Part shown: in pieces, positions 9,327 to 16,975 of the stretch | Layout of the letters: each line of letters starts with the position of its first letter | How positions within the stretch are numbered: the stretch's first letter is position 1 | Origin: Candidatus Binataceae bacterium | GTDB taxonomy: Bacteria > Desulfobacterota > Binatia > Binatales > Binataceae | NCBI GenBank assembly: GCA_024281015.1 | Contig: JAMXLL010000370.1 | Span: 1 to 38,941, forward strand | Direction: 5' to 3' | DNA: 38,941 nucleotides | Program-made: the position numbers and the translations under genes | Notes under the pieces: generated by a model | Told to the model about the DNA's origin: nothing | The model's input: the letters and a program-made list of their open reading frames with translations, nothing else | Databases searched by the model: none

Positions 9327-9347
9327 GAGGAGCCGGGTGGAGCGCAG

Positions 9348-10172
9348 ATGGCGACCCGTGTTCTATTCGCGCAGTCGCCAGAATGGAAGCTCGCAGGCGG
9401 ACACTTGGATGAACTGTTGCATGGCCCGGATTTCCGCATAATCAAGCGAACCCCGCGCACTTGCGCCGGAGTCGCGCGCCTCAATGGCGTCGAGGTATTC
9501 ATAAAACGGGTCACCAACAATTCATGGCTGAAAGGCATAACTGCTCGGATTTTCGGTTCGCGGGCGCAAAGAAGCGTCCGTGGCGCGAGGCTGTTGGAGC
9601 ACGCCGGCTTTGCCCATCCCAAGCTGCTCGCTGCCTGTGAGCAACGCCAATTTGGCGCCATTGTGGCGAGTTACATTATCACCGAGTATCTGCGCCGGCC
9701 AAAAATTCTGAGCCGCGTCGCTCTAGCCGACGGCCGTGATTTTCGCTGGCGGCGACGCCTTTCGGGAGAGTTGGCAGGAATGATTCGCAGTCTGCACGCT
9801 GCGGGTTGCTATACGCGCGATCTTCAGGAAACGAACCTGATGGTGGAAGCGCCGGGCGGCGCGCTGAGGATCTATTTCGCAGATATGGAAGATTTTCGGA
9901 GGTTTCCTCTAATACCGGTGAGGCTTCGACTGAACAACCTTCTTCAGCTAGATCGCAGCATTGGGCGCTTTGTCTCGCGCCCTCATCGCCTGCGTTTCCT
10001 CTATAGCTACCTGGGTGCCGACGCGGGGCGAGCCGAAGTCCGCGTCATGATAAGGCGCTTGGAGCGCCTCCGTCTGCGAGTTGAACGGCGTAAATATCGC
10101 CGTCTATCTTCGCGCACGATTATCCCGCACGCGGCCGGATCACAGCGACCCAACACTCGCGGGTCCAGTTGA
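9348..10172 (+). CDS. WaaP/Kdo-kinase-like lipopolysaccharide kinase family protein
   Basis: Protein-kinase-fold enzyme of 274 residues resembling the inner-core LPS kinases (WaaP, KdkA). Lys53 in VFIKRV sits where the ATP-binding lysine should be. The catalytic loop is LHAAGCYTRDLQETN with Asp158 and Asn163. The metal-binding segment is FADMEDFRR with Asp179. The stretch WLKGITARIFGSRAQRSVRGARLLEHAGF is typical of this group. It is basic and has no signal peptide, so it would act at the cytoplasmic face of the inner membrane. No other LPS gene is nearby, so the sugar acceptor is unknown. Confidence 0.75.
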   Translation: MATRVLFAQSPEWKLAGGHLDELLHGPDFRIIKRTPRTCAGVARLNGVEVFIKRVTNNSWLKGITARIFGSRAQRSVRGARLLEHAGFAHPKLLAACEQRQFGAIVASYIITEYLRRPKILSRVALADGRDFRWRRRLSGELAGMIRSLHAAGCYTRDLQETNLMVEAPGGALRIYFADMEDFRRFPLIPVRLRLNNLLQLDRSIGRFVSRPHRLRFLYSYLGADAGRAEVRVMIRRLERLRLRVERRKYRRLSSRTIIPHAAGSQRPNTRGSS

Positions 10173-10224
10173 GGCATCAAAGGCCTACTCGTTCGGCGAA
10201 TACCATCGAGTTCAGGAGCAGGGA

Positions 10225-10950
10225 ATGGCCGTCCAGGCTTTCAGGCGTGATTACACACACCATACCGAGCGAATTCATGCGATCGCTGGTGGCACAAGCT
10301 TGCGCGACGCCATGTTTGGCCTCAATGACGGGCTGGTTGCAGCGTTCGCTGTCACTTCCGGGGTTGCCGGGGCCTTTAGCTCAAACAGCATCGTCGTGAT
10401 GGCGGGTTTGGCGGAAATGCTGGGCGGAGCCGTGTCAATGGGGCTGGCGGGATACGCCTCCGCACGCTCTCACCTGGAATTTTATCGCAGCGAAGAGCAA
10501 CGCGAGCGTGACGAGATCAGGAAATGGCCTGAACACGAACGCGACGAAATTCGTAGCATCTACCGCGACAAGGGTTTTACAGGGGCGCTGCTCGATCAAA
10601 TTGTCTCCCATATCACCGCCGACCCGGCTCGGTGGCGCGGAGTGATGATGCGAGAGGAACTGGGATTCGGCGAGGAAGTGATGGAGCCGCCACTTCGGTC
10701 GGCACTAATAGTCGGCGGTGCTTATCTGGTCGGCGCGGCTGTACCAATGGTCCCCTACCTGTTCGTCCGACCATCGGCCGGCATATTGCTCTCAGCAATC
10801 GCTACTATTGTCGCGCTGTTTATCGTGGGTGCAGCGAAAACCCTGCTGACCGCCCGGCGATGGTGGCGGAGCGGCCTTGAAAGCATGGCGATCGGCATTG
10901 TTGCGGCGGCAGTTACCTATAGCGTTGGCCGGTCATTCGGGACGAGATGA
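10225..10950 (+). CDS. VIT1/CCC1-family iron/manganese transporter
   Basis: Membrane protein of 241 residues. The first helix carries the family signature SLRDAMFGLNDGLVAAFAV, followed by a second helix (AGLAEMLGGAVSMGLAGY). A long charged cytosolic segment rich in Glu and Arg (residues ~85-150) corresponds to the metal-binding domain. Three C-terminal helices follow. Relatives move Fe2+ or Mn2+ out of the cytosol. ATG 10225 has AGGAG six bases upstream; an in-frame start near 10081 would overlap the kinase gene by ~90 bases. It ends in a convergent gap facing the next gene. Confidence 0.87.
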   Translation: MAVQAFRRDYTHHTERIHAIAGGTSLRDAMFGLNDGLVAAFAVTSGVAGAFSSNSIVVMAGLAEMLGGAVSMGLAGYASARSHLEFYRSEEQRERDEIRKWPEHERDEIRSIYRDKGFTGALLDQIVSHITADPARWRGVMMREELGFGEEVMEPPLRSALIVGGAYLVGAAVPMVPYLFVRPSAGILLSAIATIVALFIVGAAKTLLTARRWWRSGLESMAIGIVAAAVTYSVGRSFGTR

Positions 10951-11019
10951 TGGGAGCCGCTGAGTCGTTACTTCCGATCGAGAGCCAGGCTCATTGAACC
11001 GGCGCCGCTGGCAAACCCG

Positions 11020-11568
11020 CTATAGCAAAGCACCACGAAAGGGATCGTCGCGCTGGGGTGGATACTGAAGGAGGTTGGCTGCCCATTTTCGCGCCATTCT
11101 TAATGCCTCTTCGGCTCGCTTAAACAGCCGCTCGCGATACATCGTCCCCCACACGTAAACGTCCACAGATGGTTCATCAGCCAGCGTGACGTCAACCATC
11201 CAATCCTCGAGTTCGGGCCCGCAGATCAGCAGCCTGAGCAAGCGACCGTGGTCCAGTATGACGCCGCGTGCATTTTGCGGAAGCCGGAATTCCTCCTTGA
11301 TGCGTTTCACCAGCTTCGCGGGATAATGTTCCTCGGTCATCGGCACGTAGGCCCAATCGCCGTGAGGCGGGTTGGCCGCGCGTGCTATCCGGAGATTATT
11401 ATCTGTCAGATCTTCTTTGGCGCGTTCCTGTTGGTAGTCTCGGGCTACCCAATAGAAGCTCATAGCGACCGGCAGTTGAGGCAAGTCGCTTTCTGCTTTT
11501 GTCTGCTTGGGTTTTTTGATGCTGGTTTCGACCCACCAGCGGTTTTCGACATTAGGCTTCTGCGCCAT
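11020..11568 (-). CDS. Conserved-looking hypothetical protein, second gene of a pair
   Basis: I do not recognise this 182-residue protein. It is soluble, with no signal peptide or membrane segment, and mixed alpha/beta in character. It has a Lys-rich N-terminus, a central segment GVILDHGRLLRLLICGPELEDWMVDVTL-like in pattern (strand-rich, acidic) and a C-terminal helix with many Arg and Ala. It starts 15 bases after the stop of the HExxH gene upstream on the same strand, so the two probably form an operon. No ribosome-binding site is obvious. An internal Met at residue 36 (MSFYWV) is a possible alternative start. Confidence 0.6.
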   Translation of the reverse strand: MAQKPNVENRWWVETSIKKPKQTKAESDLPQLPVAMSFYWVARDYQQERAKEDLTDNNLRIARAANPPHGDWAYVPMTEEHYPAKLVKRIKEEFRLPQNARGVILDHGRLLRLLICGPELEDWMVDVTLADEPSVDVYVWGTMYRERLFKRAEEALRMARKWAANLLQYPPQRDDPFRGALL

Positions 11569-11583
11569 ATCATTTCGGCGCGA

Positions 11584-12099
11584 TTAGGCGCATTTCTTTC
11601 GTCGGCGAGTAGAAGAAACAGGTTGTGATGATGGCCGACGGCGGCGCACGCTAATCTGAGTCACGCCGCTGCGCCCCGGGGCCCTTCCGCGCCCGTCCGG
11701 TCGAGAACTCGAAGTTGTCCCGACCCGCCGAAGTGAGCGCTTGAGCCCCCTCACCATCCTCAGCATAAAAGCCTCTGCTTTGCGCTCTGCGTCCGACCAA
11801 AACACATAATGACCCAGTTCATGATAAACCGTCTGCACCCACATACGTTCGCTACGGTAAACCCGGCAGCGTTTCCAGTTTTCAGGGTGTACCAAATGAA
11901 TACGACCGTCCTCAAACGTTCTCCCAGCGGTTCGGCCACGGTCTATGTACTCGAACCACTCAATTTGGGGACGTTTAACCCCATAGAATCTGCAAAAATC
12001 AGAAATAGCGCGCCGAAACATTGAGGCGCGATGACTCTGAAAGTATGCCGCGAGTCTGCGATCTATTTCGCGGCGTTGCGCAATTGGGGGAAGCAGCAT
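11584..12099 (-). CDS. HExxH putative metallopeptidase (SprT/ImmA-IrrE-like)
   Basis: Small protein with a zinc-peptidase motif VYHELGHYVFW (His93, Glu94, His97) followed by SDAERKAEAF. Glu105 or Glu109 could be the third ligand, as in gluzincins such as ImmA/IrrE. The N-terminal part is helical and basic. The C-terminal ~45 residues are an Arg/Ser-rich tail that looks disordered and could bind nucleic acid. From ATG 12099 it has 171 residues; an in-frame TTG at 12183 would add 28. The start is uncertain. The function is unknown, and the pairing with the downstream gene is the main clue. Confidence 0.6.
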   Translation of the reverse strand: MLLPPIAQRREIDRRLAAYFQSHRASMFRRAISDFCRFYGVKRPQIEWFEYIDRGRTAGRTFEDGRIHLVHPENWKRCRVYRSERMWVQTVYHELGHYVFWSDAERKAEAFMLRMVRGLKRSLRRVGTTSSSRPDGRGRAPGRSGVTQISVRRRRPSSQPVSSTRRRKKCA

Positions 12100-12183
12100 T
12101 CGCACAGGCTCGAATCTCCAGACGCTGAATAATAGAAATTCGCTAAGACCAGAGTCAATCCGTACACTAGAGGAGCCGCACAA

Positions 12184-12767
12184 ACCATTCTAATCGGCGC
12201 CCAAATTGCCACAAAGCTGCTATTTACTCATAAACACGAGCTATGACGACTGTGCGAGGACGGTGTGCGGTATAACGAACCCACGTCAGCCACATAGGTG
12301 CCCAACCGCCGTCGGCCTCGTCGTCGCAAGTTTGGTGCTCATCTGATACGAACGGTTAAGTTCTTTCAGGCGCAATCGCCCCATACCCCTGACGCGACGC
12401 AGCGAGACCCATGGTCAGTCCACGGACATGCCCGTAAGGGTATCCGATTTGATTGATAAAGAGCATATTAAAATTCTATGGCAACTTAAAACCAATGATC
12501 GAGACTGATGAAAGGCGATGAAATTCGAAATTCTGCTCGTCGCATCCTTTCCAAGCACCGCATAACGGTTCGGATAGAGTCGCCTTTTCGCCGTTTTCGC
12601 ACCATGAAGTCTAGATCTAGAACCGCTTATGCGACCGCGACCGGTCTGTTATATTGGGCTAGAAGGTCCAGCTGGCTGAGGCCCATCCATGGATTTTGAA
12701 TTCTCACGTTTGCCGTTTGGTTCGGCAGTTATGCAGCCCTGCTTGTTTGCGACCCGAGAGCCGACCC
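12184..12767. other. Non-coding stretch upstream of ispG
   Basis: About 580 bases with no gene I can support. A small frame at 12508-12699 has no ribosome-binding site and no recognisable motif. AT-rich sequence near 12445-12480 contains -10-like hexamers without correctly spaced -35 boxes. A perfect 12-bp palindrome, TCTAGATCTAGA, lies at 12610-12621. The region should hold the promoters for ispG and for the leftward gene pair. Confidence 0.5.
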
Positions 12768-13931
12768 ATGGATCAGACTGAGCGCACTACACGCAAAATC
12801 CGAATCGGCTCGCTTCATATAGGCGGCGACTCCCCCATCGTGGTTCAATCGATGTGCGCGACACGCACCCTCGACATAGACGCGACAGTCGCCCAAACAC
12901 ACCAACTGGCACAGGCCGGCGCCGGGGTGGTTCGAGTTGCTCTAGATAGTGAGAAGGAGGTCGGAGCGCTTAAAGAAATCAGGCGTCAAACCGAAGGAAT
13001 TACGCTTTCGGTCGATCTGCAGGAAAACTACCGTATAGCAGACAAGGTCGCTCCGTACGTAGACAAGATACGTTATAATCCCGGGCACCTGCACCACATC
13101 GAAAAAGCCAAGCCAATCCCGCAAAAGGTTAGGTGGTTAGCGGAAATTGCCCGTGAGCACGATCTGGCTATCAGGATTGGGGTTAATTGTGGTTCTGTAG
13201 CACCCGCCTTCGTTGAAAAATATCCCGGCGACCAGTTGGCCGCAATCGTCGAATCAGCCGTTTATCATTGCGATTTGATGAAGGAGTTCGGTTTCGAGCG
13301 CTTCGTTGTTTCGCTCAAGGACTCGGAGCCAGGCAAAGTTATCGAGGTCAATCGTCGGTTTAGCCGTCGCTGCCCGGATGTACCGATTCATCTCGGGGTA
13401 ACCGAGGCGGGGTTGCCGCCCGATGGTATAATAAAAACCCGCGTAGCCTTCGAAAAGCTCCTGGCCCAAGGTATCGGCGACACCATCCGGGTGTCCCTTA
13501 CCCTCCCTAATGAGCGCAAACATGAAGAAGTTCACGTCGGACGTCAGATCGTCGATGATGTCGCCACGGGGCGCTTCATTTCGGTGCCGGAGTTCGATAC
13601 GGGCCTGAATATCATCTCCTGTCCGTCGTGTTCGCGCGTTGAGAACGAGCGGTTCGTCGAGTTAGCTCAGCAGGTGAAGCAGATCACCACGTATGCGGCG
13701 CGTTATCGCATCACGATCGCGGTGATGGGATGCCGCGTAAATGGTCCCGGCGAAACGGATGACGCCGACTTGGGGCTCTGGTGCGGGCCGACCACGGTCA
13801 CTCTGAAAAAACACGAGCGCAAAATCGGCAACTTCAAGTATGACGAAGTGTTGAGTCGATTGAAATTAGAACTCGACAAGCTTATCGCGGAACGCGGTGA
13901 GCTGCCCGCTAGCGCGGCGAATCAGCATTGA
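12768..13931 (+). CDS. ispG: 4-hydroxy-3-methylbut-2-enyl-diphosphate synthase
   Basis: [4Fe-4S] enzyme of the MEP isoprenoid pathway that converts methylerythritol cyclodiphosphate to HMBPP. It has the two-domain bacterial form of 387 residues. The TIM barrel opens with [20 protein letters not shown] and includes [11 protein letters not shown] and [11 protein letters not shown]. The iron-sulfur domain has Cys285 and Cys288 in SCPSCSR, Cys322 in GCRVNGPGE and the catalytic Glu329. ATG 12768 matches the usual N-terminus; the longer frame from 12696 begins at TTG with a Cys-rich stretch unlike the family. Confidence 0.95.
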   Translation: MDQTERTTRKIRIGSLHIGGDSPIVVQSMCATRTLDIDATVAQTHQLAQAGAGVVRVALDSEKEVGALKEIRRQTEGITLSVDLQENYRIADKVAPYVDKIRYNPGHLHHIEKAKPIPQKVRWLAEIAREHDLAIRIGVNCGSVAPAFVEKYPGDQLAAIVESAVYHCDLMKEFGFERFVVSLKDSEPGKVIEVNRRFSRRCPDVPIHLGVTEAGLPPDGIIKTRVAFEKLLAQGIGDTIRVSLTLPNERKHEEVHVGRQIVDDVATGRFISVPEFDTGLNIISCPSCSRVENERFVELAQQVKQITTYAARYRITIAVMGCRVNGPGETDDADLGLWCGPTTVTLKKHERKIGNFKYDEVLSRLKLELDKLIAERGELPASAANQH

Positions 13932-14013
13932 CCACCCATGATTTTAGACGTTGCCGCCGGTGCACGGTAGCCGCGATCTGTCAACGAAATAGTCATTTTC
14001 GCCTCCACCCGCG

Positions 14014-14355
14014 ATGAGTGAACCGCATTTGAGAAAACGCGGCCGTGCCTGGTGGCTAAGCATGACGGTCTTACTAGCTGCCTCGCTGGTGCTCGCTCAA
14101 TCGCTGGCGGCTGCACACTACCATCCCAGGCAAACCTACTCGATTCATTCCTCCACCAGCACCGATTTCGGCGACGGCGGTTTGTGTACGCTCTGTTGCT
14201 TCCATCAGTCCTCACTAGGGTCGTCGCCGGCGGCACCATTTCTGCTCTCCCCTACATTGATAGGCGCGATTGACGTTTCCGCGGCCCGGTCGTGGCCCTT
14301 GTATACGTTCAATTCGTATCTCTCCGGCAGATCGCCCCCGCTTAGTTGGCCTTAG
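14014..14355 (+). CDS. Small exported protein with Cys pair, DUF2946-like
   Basis: Protein of 113 residues. A basic N-terminus precedes a hydrophobic segment (LSMTVLLAASLVLAQSLAAA, residues ~15-34) that reads as a signal peptide or anchor. AHYHPR and, further on, GLCTLCCFHQSS give a His/Cys pattern. This His...CxxC layout resembles DUF2946-type proteins that often sit beside metal or TonB-dependent uptake genes. Its place just ahead of exbB-exbD-tonB supports a periplasmic, metal-related role, but this is inference and the similarity is weak. Confidence 0.55.
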   Translation: MSEPHLRKRGRAWWLSMTVLLAASLVLAQSLAAAHYHPRQTYSIHSSTSTDFGDGGLCTLCCFHQSSLGSSPAAPFLLSPTLIGAIDVSAARSWPLYTFNSYLSGRSPPLSWP

Positions 14356-14609
14356 TCCAGGCTGCCAGAACATATTGATCCGGGATACCAGTCACACTCG
14401 AGTACCCAAAGGGTGCGGGGTGATGGTTGTAGAGAATCGGACCTACAGAGATCGGGACTGTAAGCCAGGCTTTGCTGCGGCCACTTCGATCGTTATCGTC
14501 ATTGGCTCAAGTGGTTCTCTCCATGCCTACCTGAGGGCACTGACACAATAATCAACGCCAACGCGTTACCTTTGAGGACAACACGGATCAAGCTGAGGAT
14601 TTTCACAGC

Positions 14610-15284
14610 ATGCAGGAATTAGCTGGAGCGTGGGCAGCGCTCAGATACGGCGGCGCAATGATTTATCCGTTGCTGCTGCTCGGAGCGCTCGCCCTGGTCA
14701 TCATGGTCGATCGCGCAGTGGTCTACGCCGGAATGCTGCGCCTACCTCGCAAACTGTTCGACCTGGTTGAAGCCTACGAGTTCTCGTGGAGCGAGCTGGA
14801 GGCTGGACTTCTACAACTTCCGGCCGCCAGCGCCTATCGTCGCTTCCTGGGGGTAATTGCCGCGAATCGCACCAGACCCGCGTGGTGGGTCGAATCACGT
14901 GCAGGTGACGAAGCTGGAACGATCGAAAAAACGTTGAGCCGCGGCTTATGGATGCTGGAAACGATCGTTACCGGCGCACCGTTGATGGGACTGTTGGGTA
15001 CAATCACCGGCATGATGCAGGCCTTCAAGGTGATCGGCGCCTCCAGCCTGGTCGCCCCTAGTCAGGTCACTGCAGGCGTGGCGCAGGCGTTAATCGCAAC
15101 CGCTCTTGGACTGTTAATCGCTATTCTGGCCCTGTTCGGATTCAATTTCTTCGCACGAATGCAGTCGCAGGCAATCGATCGGATGGAGCGGCTAGGCTCA
15201 CGTCTGCTCGATCACATCCGGCTCGATCAAGCGGATGGGGTCGAAAGCCCAGCTCGCATCACCGCGGCCGGCGCAGGGGCATGA
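14610..15284 (+). CDS. exbB: ExbB/TolQ-family proton channel subunit
   Basis: Inner-membrane protein of 224 residues of the MotA/TolQ/ExbB family, which uses the proton gradient to energise TonB. It has a first membrane helix (MIYPLLLLGALALVIMV), a cytoplasmic loop, and the paired helices 2 and 3 around GAPLMGLLGTITGMMQAF and ATALGLLIAILALFGFNFF. The conserved Gly/Thr residues of the channel are present. The gap to exbD is 4 bases, so they are one operon. Upstream lie 254 bases without a supported gene. Confidence 0.92.
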   Translation: MQELAGAWAALRYGGAMIYPLLLLGALALVIMVDRAVVYAGMLRLPRKLFDLVEAYEFSWSELEAGLLQLPAASAYRRFLGVIAANRTRPAWWVESRAGDEAGTIEKTLSRGLWMLETIVTGAPLMGLLGTITGMMQAFKVIGASSLVAPSQVTAGVAQALIATALGLLIAILALFGFNFFARMQSQAIDRMERLGSRLLDHIRLDQADGVESPARITAAGAGA

Positions 15285-15288
15285 TGCC

Positions 15289-15690
15289 ATGAAGCTTCGC
15301 AGAGCGCGAGCGTATAGGCGCGGACGCATCGAAATCATTCCTATGATTGATGTGATGTTCTTCCTGCTCGTGACTTTCATGCTCGCCTCCTTATCGATGC
15401 AGAGCCTGAATTCGATCACGGTCAATCTGCCCCAAGGCAATGCACCTAATCTGGAACATAAGGAACCTGTAACGCTGACGATTACCAAGGACAGCAAGAT
15501 CTTTCTTGACAAGACCCCTACCACGCTCAGCTCTATGGTGTTTACCCTCAAGACGATGCTCACTGAGCAGGACCCCGGGGTGGTAGTCAATGCCGACAGC
15601 GCCGCACCTGAAGGAATCGTTGTGCAGGCGATGCTGCAAGCTCGCCGGGCCGGAATCAACCACTTCCTTATCGCTGTCAAGCGCGAATGA
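15289..15690 (+). CDS. exbD: ExbD/TolR-family biopolymer transport protein
   Basis: Single-pass protein of 133 residues. A basic N-terminus leads into EIIPMIDVMFFLLVTFMLA, where Asp21 is the proton-carrying aspartate in the membrane helix. The periplasmic domain follows. ATG 15289 comes 4 bases after the exbB stop; a GTG at 15235 would overlap exbB and lacks family support. The stop codon overlaps the tonB start in an ATGA arrangement, which suggests translational coupling. Confidence 0.93.
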   Translation: MKLRRARAYRRGRIEIIPMIDVMFFLLVTFMLASLSMQSLNSITVNLPQGNAPNLEHKEPVTLTITKDSKIFLDKTPTTLSSMVFTLKTMLTEQDPGVVVNADSAAPEGIVVQAMLQARRAGINHFLIAVKRE

Positions 15691-16496
15691 AGCAGAAGCT
15701 CACTCTCCCGCGCTATCCGGGTGGCGCAGTGGACGAAATACGCACGAGATGGTCGTACGAGGTCGATGACACGGGATTGCGCTTAGCCTGGGTTATCCCG
15801 GCTTCCCTCATCCTGTGGGCGGGCTTGCTCACGTTGTTCGCGCTGTTGCTGGAAAGAACTTCGCCGGCCCCACCCGAACTCTCGCCAGCAGAGATACGAA
15901 TTGTAGAATTGCCTCCTATGGCTGGATTAGCGCCCGGTGCGACAGACGAACACCGTGCTCAGGCGCCTCCCAAGCCCAAAATGGAATCACTGAAACCCAA
16001 GCCGCATTTTAAGGCCAGGAGAGCCTCGCTGCCGGACGTAACAGTCCATCCATCGAAACCAAGGCCACGAAAAGCATCATCTGCTTCGCTGCTTCGGCCG
16101 GCCGCTACCGGAACTGCAAAGAAGTCAACTGAAGTTCCCGCGTCCGCCGGGAATCAATCGGCTGGCGGCGAGAATCGGGGCACAGAAATCAACCGAGGCG
16201 GGGCTGGGACCAGCGGGATGGGGAGCGATAGCAGCGGTGCGCGCGCAATCTATGCACCGCAACCTGTTATACCGGACGATTTGCGCGAAGAGGCCTTTCA
16301 AACGGTAGCGATTGCCAGGTTCAAAGTGACCTATGACGGCCAGGTAAAGGTCACTCTTATAACACCAACCGAAAGTCCTCAACTCAATGAACTATTGCTC
16401 GAAACGCTTCAACAGTGGCGCTTTTTCCCAGCAATGAAGTCAGGTGTGGCGATCGATTCTCAATTTGACCTGCGAATCCCGATATCTGTGCAGTAA
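15687..16496 (+). CDS. tonB: TonB-family energy transducer
   Basis: Protein of 269 residues with the TonB layout. It has an N-terminal membrane helix (residues ~30-53), a Pro/Lys-rich spacer with PPKPK and KPKPH (residues ~90-135), a Gly/Ser/Ala linker, and a C-terminal domain from about residue 190. The C-terminal domain ends with the WRFFPAMKSGVAIDS pattern of TonB_C. It transmits proton-motive force from ExbBD to outer-membrane receptors. No receptor gene is in the window. The start overlaps the exbD stop. Confidence 0.88.
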   Translation: MKQKLTLPRYPGGAVDEIRTRWSYEVDDTGLRLAWVIPASLILWAGLLTLFALLLERTSPAPPELSPAEIRIVELPPMAGLAPGATDEHRAQAPPKPKMESLKPKPHFKARRASLPDVTVHPSKPRPRKASSASLLRPAATGTAKKSTEVPASAGNQSAGGENRGTEINRGGAGTSGMGSDSSGARAIYAPQPVIPDDLREEAFQTVAIARFKVTYDGQVKVTLITPTESPQLNELLLETLQQWRFFPAMKSGVAIDSQFDLRIPISVQ

Positions 16497-16525
16497 TGGG
16501 CAAGGCTGAGGAACATCCCGAGACT

Positions 16526-16876
16526 TTAAGTGAACGTTTTGCGGAGCTGTTCTCGATCGAAGCCGGCCATCACTTTACGTCCAGCAATAGTCAAGGGACG
16601 TTTAATTAAGTTCGGCTCCTGCGCCATCAGCTTCAGCGCCTGGGCGACCGTCAAGGTCTTCCCTTGCAAGTTCAGGGTCTTAAACGCCGGACTCTTGGGA
16701 TTGATATAATCGCGCGGATCGCTGGTTTTGAACAACTCTCTCAACTCCGCCTCGCCGAGCGGTTGCCTGGCATAGTCCCGCTCCTCCAGGTCGACCGCCA
16801 ACTCGTTGCGCAAGAAACTTCTTGCGTTGCGGCAGGTAGTTCAAGTGGATTTCCAGATAAACCGCGCCTTTTTCAT
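16526..16876 (-). CDS. ArsC/Spx-family protein with in-frame UGA, putative selenoprotein
   Basis: Thioredoxin-fold protein of 116 residues if one TGA is read through, which is the normal ArsC/YffB/Spx length. From ATG 16876 the frame reads MKKARFIWKST, then TGA (16843-16841), then TTCRNARSFLRNELAV. Family members have cysteine at that position in a CxxC motif (TCxTCRKA), so this would be UxxC with Sec12 and Cys15. Downstream, LEERDYARQPL, the INPKSPAFKTLNL helix and LIKRPLTIAGRKVMAGFD are classic. A SECIS-like hairpin follows the TGA. Without readthrough, the longest frame starts after the active site. No clear ribosome-binding site precedes the ATG. The alternative is a recent nonsense mutation or a sequencing error. 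Confidence 0.75.
16809..16826 (-). promoter_or_regulatory. Candidate bacterial SECIS hairpin
   Basis: On the minus strand, CGCAAGA and TCTTGCG form a perfect 7-bp stem around a 4-base loop AGTT. The loop begins 21 bases after the in-frame TGA at 16841-16843. Known bacterial SECIS elements sit just after the UGA, with a small loop that has G among its first bases and a UGA-loop distance of about 16-37 bases; this one fits. The stem is also coding sequence, as expected for bacterial SECIS elements. Confidence 0.6.
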
Positions 16877-16975
16877 TGTTTTTGCAACCCAGTCCGGCGC
16901 GACAGCAGCATGCTGACGCGCCGAGCTCTATGCCCAGCACACGACAGAGCGCGCTGCAAGGGGTCTCTGTCGCCC

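Noticed and set aside
14270..14551. 93-codon plus-strand frame before exbB
   Set aside because: It overlaps the end of the small exported protein, has no ribosome-binding site and no recognisable motif.
14395..14609. Possible cobalamin riboswitch ahead of exbB (GGGACTGTAAGCCAGG-like stretch near 14452-14469)
   Set aside because: The ACTGTAAG-like segment and an AGCCAGG string occur, but in the wrong order and spacing. The GGGAA/GGTG core and a full B12 box downstream are missing.
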